5,014 bases of DNA from Mesorhizobium sp. (GTDB lineage Bacteria > Pseudomonadota > Alphaproteobacteria > Rhizobiales > Rhizobiaceae): the NCBI GenBank assembly GCA_019509685.1, contig JAEKLU010000173.1:1-5014 (forward strand). Reading direction: 5' to 3'. Positions 1-4,886 of the stretch are shown piece by piece. Below the pieces are notes generated by a model. It saw only the letters and a list, made by a program, of their open reading frames with translations. It made no database searches and had not been told where the DNA came from. A program made the position numbers and the translations under genes. How positions within the stretch are numbered: the first letter of the stretch is position 1; each line of letters opens with the position of its first letter.

Positions 1-366
1 GTCGCCTTCTCCGACAAGGATCTCACCGGCAACTGGAAGTGCCGCACCATCAAAGTCGGCGGCCTGAGCCCGCTGGTCATCTATGGCTGGTTCAAATGCA
101 AGATTACCGACGACGGCTCGGGCTGGAAGCTGGAGAAGACCTCCGGCTCGCAGCGCACCACCGGCCGTTTCTTCGACGAGAGCGAAAAGCGCGCCATCTA
201 TCTCGGCTCGGGCTCAGTCAATGAAGACAAACCCAAGCCCTACGGCAGCGGCCCCGAAAGCGACCAGGTCGGTTACGCCTTCCGCAACAGCGCCACCCAA
301 TGGCGTATCGAATTCCCGGCGCCCTACTACGAATCGAAGCTCGACATCATGGAGTTCAGGCGCTGA
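1..366 (+). CDS. DUF4893 domain-containing protein, 3' part
   Basis: Open from the first base in frame 1 to a TGA at 364-366, giving the last 121 residues; the start lies outside the window. The pattern matches what I remember of DUF4893, a family of roughly 200-residue, usually exported alphaproteobacterial proteins of unknown function: a 'GNWKCRTIK' strand (residues 10-18), 'WFKCKIT' (30-36), the signature-like 'KTSGSQRTTGRFF' (46-58), 'YLGSGSVN' (67-74), and a C-terminal 'PAPYYESKLDIMEF'. Cys14 and Cys33 of the fragment could form a disulfide if the protein is periplasmic. The expected signal peptide would be in the missing N-terminal part, so export is not shown here. No enzymatic motif is visible. 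It points the same way as the formyltransferase gene 93 bp downstream, but nothing links the two functionally. The family call rests on remembered motif similarity. Confidence 0.75.
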   Translation, partial: VAFSDKDLTGNWKCRTIKVGGLSPLVIYGWFKCKITDDGSGWKLEKTSGSQRTTGRFFDESEKRAIYLGSGSVNEDKPKPYGSGPESDQVGYAFRNSATQWRIEFPAPYYESKLDIMEFRR

Positions 367-367
367 G

Positions 368-397
368 CGCAACCCGCATGCCTCATTGAGGGTTGCG
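368..397. repeat. Inverted repeat after the DUF4893 gene
   Basis: CGCAACCC (368-375) is matched perfectly by GGGTTGCG (390-397) around a 14-nt loop. A competing smaller hairpin, CCTC (381-384) with GAGG (388-391), lies inside it. It begins 2 nt after the stop codon, so it could end or protect the upstream transcript, but no T-tract follows, so it is not a standard intrinsic terminator. A separate perfect 10-bp palindrome, GGGTTAACCC, lies at 407-416. Role unknown. Confidence 0.3.
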
Positions 398-459
398 GCA
401 CACCAAGGGTTAACCCGCCCCGCATAGCATCCGCCCGGTTCTCGGAGCGGGTGCTTGCC

Positions 460-1242
460 ATGGCAGGATTGGTATCCAGTACACGGCCGATCGTGGTCGT
501 CACCGAAGGCGGCCCGCATATCTGGGCCATCGTCAACGCGCTTGCCGACCGAGTCGGTCCTGTCAGCGTCGTCCTCGAAGAGCCTGATTCCAAAAAGCGT
601 TTGCTGCTCGGCCGTGCCCGCCGCCAAGGCTGGGTCTCGGCCATCGGCCAGCTCGGCACCATGGTGCTGACCCGGCTTGGCAAGCGAGCCCTGGCCAGCC
701 ATGCCGCGCGGCTGATTGCCGAAGAAAAACTCGACACCGAGCCTCGGCCAGTCCAGACGATCATCCATGTGCCGTCCGCCAACGGGCCGGAATGCCTCGA
801 GGCGATCGCAAGGATCAAGCCGGGCGTCGTGCTGCTCGCCGGTTGCCGGCTGCTGTCGAAAGGCACGCTGGCAAAGATGCCTTGCCCGGTGCTCAACTAT
901 CACGCCGGCATCGCTCCCAAATATCGCGGCATGAATGGCGGCTATTGGGCGCTGGCTTCGGGCGATGCCCGGAATTTCGGCACCACCGTACATCTGGTCG
1001 ATGCCGGCGTCGACACGGGCGGCGTGCTGAAGCAGACGCGCGGTGAGCCCAAAACGGGCGATACCATCGCCAGCTATGCGCTGCGGCAGGCGGCGTTTTC
1101 GCGCGACATCTGCGTCGACGCGGTCAGCGACGCGCTGGCCGGCCGGCTGGAAACGATCGATCCCAGCCTGCCGTCCAAGCAATGGTATCATCCGACGATC
1201 TGGTTCTACCTCTGGACGGGCCTGACCAAGCGCGTCTGGTAG
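460..1242 (+). CDS. Formyltransferase-fold protein, acceptor unknown
   Basis: A 260-residue protein with a formyl transferase domain (PurN/Fmt N-domain fold), expected to move a formyl group from 10-formyl-THF to an amine in the cytoplasm. The catalytic triad is recognisable: Asn146 and His148 in 'NYHAGIAPKYRG', and Asp185 in 'DAGVDTGGVL', corresponding by spacing to Asn108/His110/Asp146 of Met-tRNA formyltransferase. 'GTTVHLVD' (174-181) is also typical. The N-terminal 'IVVVTEGGPHIWAIV' (11-25) replaces the usual 'G...F' start of PurN, and the Fmt C-terminal OB domain is absent; instead the chain ends in an aromatic-rich tail (WYHPTIWFYLWTG). It is therefore neither a standard PurN nor Fmt. 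Sugar-nucleotide or lipid formylation is possible but unproven. Start choice: GTG at 451 is also in frame, but GGAG at 444-447 lies only 3 nt before it; ATG 460 is 12 nt away. Both are imperfect, so the start is uncertain by three residues. Confidence 0.8.
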   Translation: MAGLVSSTRPIVVVTEGGPHIWAIVNALADRVGPVSVVLEEPDSKKRLLLGRARRQGWVSAIGQLGTMVLTRLGKRALASHAARLIAEEKLDTEPRPVQTIIHVPSANGPECLEAIARIKPGVVLLAGCRLLSKGTLAKMPCPVLNYHAGIAPKYRGMNGGYWALASGDARNFGTTVHLVDAGVDTGGVLKQTRGEPKTGDTIASYALRQAAFSRDICVDAVSDALAGRLETIDPSLPSKQWYHPTIWFYLWTGLTKRVW

Positions 1243-1260
1243 GCCCCGGTCAATGGGCCG

Positions 1261-1285
1261 TCCTGTATGCTATTGTCCTACAGGA
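1261..1285. promoter_or_regulatory. Probable antitoxin operator/promoter palindrome
   Basis: TCCTGTA (1261-1267) is mirrored exactly by TACAGGA (1279-1285) across an 11-bp spacer. The arm and spacer hold TATGCT (1266-1271), a plausible -10 hexamer, although I see no convincing -35 element at 16-18 bp upstream. A direct GTCCT repeat (1260-1264 and 1275-1279) overlaps the same site. The palindrome sits 24 bp before a ribbon-helix-helix antitoxin gene. Such proteins are known to repress their own promoters by binding palindromes that overlap the -10, so autoregulation is the natural reading. That this protein binds here is inferred. Confidence 0.5.
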
Positions 1286-1309
1286 AAGTGAGTTCTGCCG
1301 ACGACCAAC

Positions 1310-1567
1310 ATGGCTCCTAGCAAAATTCGCGTCACCTCTGACGAACGTGAGATTCTTGAAGCTGCTGCCAGTCAAGCGCACACCAATCTCAGCGATTTCA
1401 TCCGGCGCAAGGCCGTTGAAGCAGCCGAAATGCAGGTGCTGAGCGGGCTTGTTGTGACGATCCCAGCGGCCGATTGGGAAAAGTTCGAGGCTTGGGCGAA
1501 GTCGCCGCCGCGAGCGCGCCTCGGTCTGCAAAAGCTCGCTGCGTCACGACCTCTATGGCAGGACTGA
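1310..1567 (+). CDS. DUF1778 (TacA-like) antitoxin, apparently orphan
   Basis: An 85-residue protein with the DUF1778 layout: a short N-terminal strand ('SKIRVT', 4-9) and two helices ('DEREILEAAASQA' and 'NLSDFIRRKAVEAAE', about 11-40) forming a ribbon-helix-helix DNA-binding unit, then a C-terminal toxin-binding stretch with 'PAADWEKFEAW' (52-62), 'PP' (66-67) and 'LQKLAASRPLW' (73-83). Members of this family neutralise GNAT acetyltransferase toxins that acetylate charged tRNAs, and they repress their own operon; a palindrome suitable as operator lies just upstream. ATG 1310 has no good ribosome site: AGGAAAG at 1282-1288 is 21 nt away. It is well placed (6 nt) for an in-frame CTG at 1295, which would add LPTTN to the N-terminus; GTG and TTG are absent in frame. 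No intact toxin gene follows, only a short overlapping remnant, so the locus looks decayed or the antitoxin has been retained alone. Confidence 0.8.
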   Translation: MAPSKIRVTSDEREILEAAASQAHTNLSDFIRRKAVEAAEMQVLSGLVVTIPAADWEKFEAWAKSPPRARLGLQKLAASRPLWQD

Positions 1568-1665
1568 CGCCTCCTCGGCCGCTTGCCATCGAGGATGGAG
1601 ACAACTGTCTCCCAATCCGGGATTGCGACCTTTCTTTTTGCGACCTCCGGCAGCGTCGCTTTTGA
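1555..1665 (+). pseudogene. Possible remnant of a GNAT toxin gene
   Basis: A 36-codon frame starts at ATG 1555, overlapping the antitoxin stop by 13 bp, the arrangement usual in DUF1778-GNAT pairs. Its first residues, 'MAGLTPPRPLAIEDGDN', resemble the N-terminus of TacT-type toxins, which typically open with a '(L/V)TxPxPL' stretch before an acidic segment. The similarity ends after about 17 residues, and the frame stops at a TGA (1663-1665) with none of the acetyl-CoA-binding motif (R/QxxGxG/A) or catalytic region of a ~160-residue toxin. I read it as the 5' stump left after deletion of the toxin. The match is short and from memory, so a chance frame remains possible. Confidence 0.35.
1597..1639 (+). 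terminator. Weak terminator candidate after the antitoxin
   Basis: Two adjacent small hairpins, GGAGAC-AACT-GTCTCC (1597-1612) and CAATC-CGG-GATTG (1613-1625), are followed after 5 nt by TTTCTTTTT (1631-1639). The T-tract is good, but the second stem is only 5 bp and is separated from it. TTGCGACCT occurs twice (1623-1631 and 1638-1646), flanking the T-tract. This could end the antitoxin transcript before the C1 operon, or be debris left by a deletion. Confidence 0.3.
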
Positions 1666-1744
1666 AGGCGCGCGCGTCGTCCCATAACAAGCAGCCCGGT
1701 GGCGCATGCGGCAATGCTCCATGACGTCGAGGAGTTGAGAATTC

Positions 1745-2047
1745 ATGGCCGATCTGATTGTCGTCTACTGGCGCGACATCCCCGCCCAGGTCATCGTCAA
1801 GAAGGGCCGGCAGAACGCCAAGCGCGAATTGCCGCTGCGCTTCACCGAGGCGATCGACATGTGCGCCATGCGCACCGGCGCCGGCGGCACCGACGACTAT
1901 CTGGCCGAATGGCGCAAGGCTGACCCGGTTTCAGTCAGCGACGACCTCGAAGCCGAAGTCGAAAAGGCTTTTCAGGACCTCGACACGAAATATGACCGTG
2001 AGCGGCTGGTCGCTCTCGTCAAGGCGGGAGGTAAAGAAAATGTCTGA
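1745..2047 (+). CDS. Small 'virulence factor' family protein of the C1 operon
   Basis: A 100-residue soluble protein with no signal peptide or membrane segment. The opening 'LIVVYWRDIPAQVIVKKGRQ' (4-23) and 'LPLRFTEAIDMCAMRTG' (29-45) match the small domain labelled 'Virulence factor' in databases, named after the staphylococcal conserved virulence factor C. The biochemical role is not known to me, and the name says nothing useful about this gene. The C-terminal part (about 66-93) is charged and helical. GAGGAG at 1729-1734, 10 nt before the ATG, is a reasonable ribosome site. The gene is first in the tightly packed set and overlaps the next gene by 8 bp, so its product is probably made together with the MetV-like protein and MetF and may assist or join that reductase. 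That role is inferred from coupling and from recurrence of this gene order in related bacteria as I recall it. Confidence 0.8.
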   Translation: MADLIVVYWRDIPAQVIVKKGRQNAKRELPLRFTEAIDMCAMRTGAGGTDDYLAEWRKADPVSVSDDLEAEVEKAFQDLDTKYDRERLVALVKAGGKENV

Positions 2048-2651
2048 AATCATTCCTGCCAAAGAGGGGCCGGCGGTTACCCAGGCCACTCAGGTCAAGA
2101 AGGCGGCGCCGAAATCCGACTACAAGCCCGCCGACGTGTCGCCGCAGCGGCGCGTGCAGCGCTCGTTTGCGATCAGGCTGTGGTCGATCCGCCATTCGCG
2201 ATTGCTCGAATGGTTCTATGCGCGTTTTGCCGACACCTTCCTGCTGCTCCACCCGCTCTGGAAAGGCCTTGGCTACGGGCGCGTCGAGGCGCCGATCAAG
2301 TTCGTCGAAAAGCGCGTCAAAGGCTTCATGTTCGACTGCCGCATGTGCGGCCAGTGCATCCTGTCGTCGACCGGCATGTCGTGCCCGATGAACTGCCCGA
2401 AGCAGCTGCGCAACGGCCCCTGCGGCGGCGTGCGCGCCAACGGCAATTGCGAGGTCGAGCCCGATATGCCCTGCGTCTGGGTCAAGGCCTGGGAAGGCTC
2501 GCAGAACATGGTCAACTCCGACAAGATCCTGACCGTCCAGAAGCCGGTCGATCAGTCGCTGCGCGAAACCTCCGCCTGGCTGCGGGTCACCGCGCAGGCG
2601 GCGGCAGCCCGTGAAGCCGCTGCCGCCCCCAAGACCGGGGCCGCCGCATGA
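2040..2651 (+). CDS. MTHFR C-terminal domain protein (MetV-like, Cys-rich)
   Basis: A 203-residue protein with the 'methylene-tetrahydrofolate reductase C-terminal' domain, the family of MetV, the partner of MetF in acetogens. Eight cysteines are concentrated in 100-145: Cys100, 103 and 106 (CxxCxxC), Cys115 and 119, Cys128 in 'NGPCGG', Cys137 and Cys145. This spacing fits an iron-sulfur and/or zinc site, as MetV of acetogens carries. Residues 43-95 form a helical, aromatic-rich segment ('LLEWFYARFADTFLLLHPLW'), perhaps the docking surface; about 1-35 and the Ala-rich end (185-203) look disordered. GGGAGGT at 2026-2032, 7 nt upstream, fixes the ATG at 2040 although the frame stays open further upstream. 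The gene overlaps its upstream neighbour by 8 bp and shares ATGA with the reductase gene, so 1:1 production with MetF is expected. It probably passes electrons to or from the MetF flavin or stabilises MetF; the electron partner is unknown. Confidence 0.85.
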   Translation: MSEIIPAKEGPAVTQATQVKKAAPKSDYKPADVSPQRRVQRSFAIRLWSIRHSRLLEWFYARFADTFLLLHPLWKGLGYGRVEAPIKFVEKRVKGFMFDCRMCGQCILSSTGMSCPMNCPKQLRNGPCGGVRANGNCEVEPDMPCVWVKAWEGSQNMVNSDKILTVQKPVDQSLRETSAWLRVTAQAAAAREAAAAPKTGAAA

Positions 2652-3739
2652 CCACCGGCCAGCGCGACGAGAACCCGGCCGGCATCCATTTGCCGCTCGA
2701 TCCCCTGCCCGGCCATTCTTCGCGCGGCCGCCTGGAGCGCGTGCTGCGGCGCGGCGAGTTCGCCGTGACCACCGAGCTCAACCCGCCCGACAGCGCCGAT
2801 CCGGAAGACGTCTACAACCGCGCCAAGATCTTCGACGGCTGGGTCGACGCCATCAACGCCGTCGATGCCTCGGGCGCCAATTGTCACATGTCCTCGGTCG
2901 GTATCTGCGCGCTTCTGACCCGCATGGGCTACGCGCCGATCATGCAGATCGCCTGCCGCGACAAGAACCGCATCGCCATCCAGGGCGACGTGCTCGGCGG
3001 CGCGGCAATGGGCGTCGCCAACATGCTGTGCCTCACCGGCGACGGCGTGCAGGCCGGCGACCAGCCGGGCGCCAAGCCGGTGTTCGACCTCGATTCCATG
3101 TCGCTGCTCGAAACCGTCCGCATCATGCGCGACAACGGCAAGTTCCTGTCCGGCCGCAAGCTGACGACGCCGCCACAGGTCTTCCTGGGTGCGGCCGTCA
3201 ACCCGTTCGCGCCGCCCTTCGACTTCCGCCCCATCCATCTCGGCAAGAAGATCGCAGCCGGCGCGCAATTCGTGCAGACGCAATATTGCTTCGACGTGCC
3301 GATGTTCAGGACCTTCATGCAGAAGGCGCGCGACTTGGGGCACACCGAAAAGGTCTTCGTGCTCTGCGGCGTCGGCCCCCTCGCCTCGGCCAAGACGGCC
3401 AAGTGGATCCGCTCCAACGTGCCGGGCATCCATATCCCCGACGCCGTCATCAAGCGGCTGGAAGGCGCGCAGGACCAGAAGAAGGAAGGCAAGCAGCTCT
3501 GCACCGACATCATCAACGAGGTGAAGGAAATCCCGGGCGTTGCCGGCATCCATGTGATGGCCTACCGCCAGGAGGAATATGTCGCCGAGATCGTCGATGA
3601 ATCGGGCGTGCTGAAGGGCCGCCAGCCATGGAAGCGCGAGATCCGTCGCGACGACCAGATGGTCGCCGACCGGCTCGACCACATACTGCACGACGAGATT
3701 ACCGAAACGCAGGTGGACATGGTAAAGACCGCGCACTGA
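2648..3739 (+). CDS. Methylenetetrahydrofolate reductase, MetF-like catalytic subunit
   Basis: A 363-residue cytoplasmic flavoenzyme of the MetF TIM-barrel family that interconverts 5,10-methylene-THF and 5-methyl-THF. Key positions can be placed by motif against E. coli MetF: Glu43 in 'VTTELNPPD' (catalytic Glu28), Asp132 in 'LTGDG' (Asp120, near the flavin), and Gln212 in 'QTQYCFD' (Gln183, folate binding). 'QIACRDKNR' (100-108) and 'CGVGPL' correspond to conserved barrel strands. It is longer than E. coli MetF (about 296 residues), with an N-terminal extension and a C-terminal arm after 'HVMAYRQEEYVAEI'. It starts within the stop of the MetV-like gene (ATGA), so translation is coupled. The sequence belongs to the MetV-associated branch rather than the usual stand-alone methionine-pathway enzyme, and a separate housekeeping MetF may exist elsewhere. 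Beside a methyl-THF:corrinoid methyltransferase, the oxidative direction (methyl-THF to methylene-THF) is plausible, but direction is inferred. Confidence 0.9.
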   Translation: MTTGQRDENPAGIHLPLDPLPGHSSRGRLERVLRRGEFAVTTELNPPDSADPEDVYNRAKIFDGWVDAINAVDASGANCHMSSVGICALLTRMGYAPIMQIACRDKNRIAIQGDVLGGAAMGVANMLCLTGDGVQAGDQPGAKPVFDLDSMSLLETVRIMRDNGKFLSGRKLTTPPQVFLGAAVNPFAPPFDFRPIHLGKKIAAGAQFVQTQYCFDVPMFRTFMQKARDLGHTEKVFVLCGVGPLASAKTAKWIRSNVPGIHIPDAVIKRLEGAQDQKKEGKQLCTDIINEVKEIPGVAGIHVMAYRQEEYVAEIVDESGVLKGRQPWKREIRRDDQMVADRLDHILHDEITETQVDMVKTAH

Positions 3740-3781
3740 AAACGCGGCCGATCACCAAGACCCTGGAACGAAACCAGACAC

Positions 3782-3804
3782 GATATAGAGAAGCACTTTA
3801 TATC
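3782..3804. promoter_or_regulatory. Inverted repeat before the methyltransferase gene
   Basis: GATATAGAG (3782-3790) faces CTTTATATC (3796-3804) around AAGCA. Eight of nine positions are complementary and the ninth (G3788/T3798) is a G-U pair in RNA. It is strikingly AT-rich against its surroundings and ends 5 nt before the ribosome site GGAGAG (3810-3815). As DNA it resembles a dimeric-repressor site; ATATAAAG/CTTTATAT-type palindromes are, as I recall, associated with ArsR-family regulators of methionine and SAH genes (SahR type) in Proteobacteria. As RNA it could form a small hairpin that affects stability or ribosome access. Which reading applies cannot be settled here. Confidence 0.45.
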
Positions 3805-3820
3805 AAGGCGGAGAGACTTC

Positions 3821-4795
3821 ATGACCCGGACCATCGTCGCCTCGGCGACACGCGAGATCATCATCGGCTTCGACCAGCCCTTCTGCGTCATCGGCGAGCG
3901 CATCAACCCGACCGGCCGCAAGAAGCTGGCCGCAGAGATGGTGGTTGGCAATTTCGAGACCGTCATCAAGGACGCGCTGGAACAGGCCGCCTGCGGCGCC
4001 ACCATGCTGGACGTCAATGCCGGCGTGACCTCGGTCAACCCGAATGAGACCGAGCCCGGCCTGCTGGTGCAGACGCTGGAGATCGTGCAGGGCCTGGTCG
4101 ACTTGCCGCTGTCGATCGACAGCTCCGTCACCGCCGCGATCGAGGCAGCGCTCAAGGTCGCCAAGGGCCGCCCGCTGGTCAACTCCGTCACCGGCGAGGA
4201 GGAAAAGCTCGAGGCGATCCTGCCGCTGGTCAAGAAGTACAACGTGCCCGTGGTTGCCATCTCCAACGACGAGACCGGCATCTCGATGGATCCGGACGTG
4301 CGCTTCGCCGTCGCCAAGAAGATCGTGCAGCGCTGCGCCGATTTCGGTATCCCCGCGCATGACGTCGTCGTCGATCCGCTGGTGATGCCGATCGGCGCGC
4401 TGGGCGACGCCGGCCGCCAGGTGTTCGCGCTGCTGCGCCGCCTGCGCGAGGAGCTCAAGGTCAACACCACCTGTGGCCTGTCGAATATCTCCTTCGGCCT
4501 GCCGCACCGCCACGGCATCAACGCCGCCTTCATCCCGATGGTGATCGGCGCCGGCATGACCTCGGCGATCATGAACCCGGTCCGTCCGCAGGAAATGGAA
4601 GCCGTCCGCGGCGCCAATGTGCTCAACGGCACCGACGAGAACTGCACCAACTGGATCCGCACCTATAAGGACTACAAGCCGGCCGAAGGCGGCCAGGCGA
4701 TTGCAGCACCCACGCAGGTCAACGCGCCCGGCGATGGCGCTGCCGCCGGTGGCCGCCGCCGCGGCGGCCGAGAGGCCCGGATGGGTCGGGGGTAA
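3821..4795 (+). CDS. Methyltetrahydrofolate:corrinoid methyltransferase (AcsE-like)
   Basis: A 324-residue cytoplasmic protein with a pterin-binding (dihydropteroate synthase-type) TIM barrel, as in AcsE and the folate domain of MetH. It moves the methyl group between 5-methyl-THF and the cobalt of a corrinoid protein. Motifs in order: 'IGERINPTGRKK' (24-35), 'LDVNAG' (63-68) with Asp64, 'LSIDSS' (97-102) with Asp100, 'NSVTGEE' (121-127), 'DPLVMPIG' (185-192), and 'GLSNISFGLP' (219-228), whose Asn222 corresponds to the N5-contacting Asn199 of Moorella AcsE. It has no cobalamin-binding domain, so a separate corrinoid protein is required. Compared with AcsE (about 262 residues) it has an extra tail: 'NWIRTYKDYKP' (277-287), then an Ala/Gly-rich stretch ending in an Arg/Gly run (310-324). 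GGAGAG (3810-3815) sits 5 nt before the ATG. It lies 81 bp after the reductase, past a palindrome, so it may have its own control as well as read-through. Confidence 0.88.
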   Translation: MTRTIVASATREIIIGFDQPFCVIGERINPTGRKKLAAEMVVGNFETVIKDALEQAACGATMLDVNAGVTSVNPNETEPGLLVQTLEIVQGLVDLPLSIDSSVTAAIEAALKVAKGRPLVNSVTGEEEKLEAILPLVKKYNVPVVAISNDETGISMDPDVRFAVAKKIVQRCADFGIPAHDVVVDPLVMPIGALGDAGRQVFALLRRLREELKVNTTCGLSNISFGLPHRHGINAAFIPMVIGAGMTSAIMNPVRPQEMEAVRGANVLNGTDENCTNWIRTYKDYKPAEGGQAIAAPTQVNAPGDGAAAGGRRRGGREARMGRG

Positions 4796-4826
4796 GCGCG
4801 CTACCGTGAGCCGCACCGCAAACAAT

Positions 4827-4870
4827 GCCGATCCGACCGCATCGCCGATACGGTCGGATCGGTCTGTTTT
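4827..4870. terminator. Strong hairpin terminator, probably bidirectional
   Basis: CCGATCCGACCG (4828-4839) and CGGTCGGATCGG (4851-4862) form a perfect 12-bp stem around an 11-nt loop that can fold further (ATC 4841-4843 with GAT 4847-4849). It is followed by TCTGTTTT (4863-4870), a modest T-tract. On the other side, AAACAA (4820-4825) supplies a short U-run for minus-strand transcripts, and GCAAACA (4818-4824) nearly pairs with TGTTTTGC (4865-4872). It lies 32 bp after the methyltransferase stop and ends the C1 operon. Confidence 0.85.
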
Positions 4871-4886
4871 GCACTCTGGCGATACC

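Noticed and set aside
214..1191. 325-residue minus-strand open frame opposite the formyltransferase
   Set aside because: The plus strand carries an intact Asn/His/Asp formyltransferase site; the antisense frame also crosses the end of the DUF4893 gene and shows no domain.
1662..1690. Promoter candidate for the C1 operon (TTGAAG with a weak TAACAA about 17 bp downstream)
   Set aside because: Only the -35-like element is reasonable and the -10 is poor; not enough to call a promoter.
1568..1744. SAM-II or other methionine-related riboswitch before the C1 operon
   Set aside because: I looked for a structured leader but found no recognisable SAM-II core or long conserved stem set, only small hairpins near 1597-1625.
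1758..2039. Upstream extension of the MetV-like frame to an ATG at 1758
   Set aside because: The extension is Arg/Ser/Pro-rich shadow of the 'virulence factor' gene, whereas ATG 2040 has a strong ribosome site 7 nt upstream and begins a natural N-terminus.
2611..3600. 329-residue plus-strand frame overlapping the reductase
   Set aside because: Extreme Arg/Pro/His content, typical of a shifted frame of GC-rich coding DNA, and it is out of frame with MetF.
2552..3736. 394-residue minus-strand open frame opposite the reductase
   Set aside because: It lies antisense to a MetF gene with clear catalytic motifs; the His/Asp/Ala/Val-rich composition is typical of the complement of GC-rich coding DNA, with no recognisable domain.
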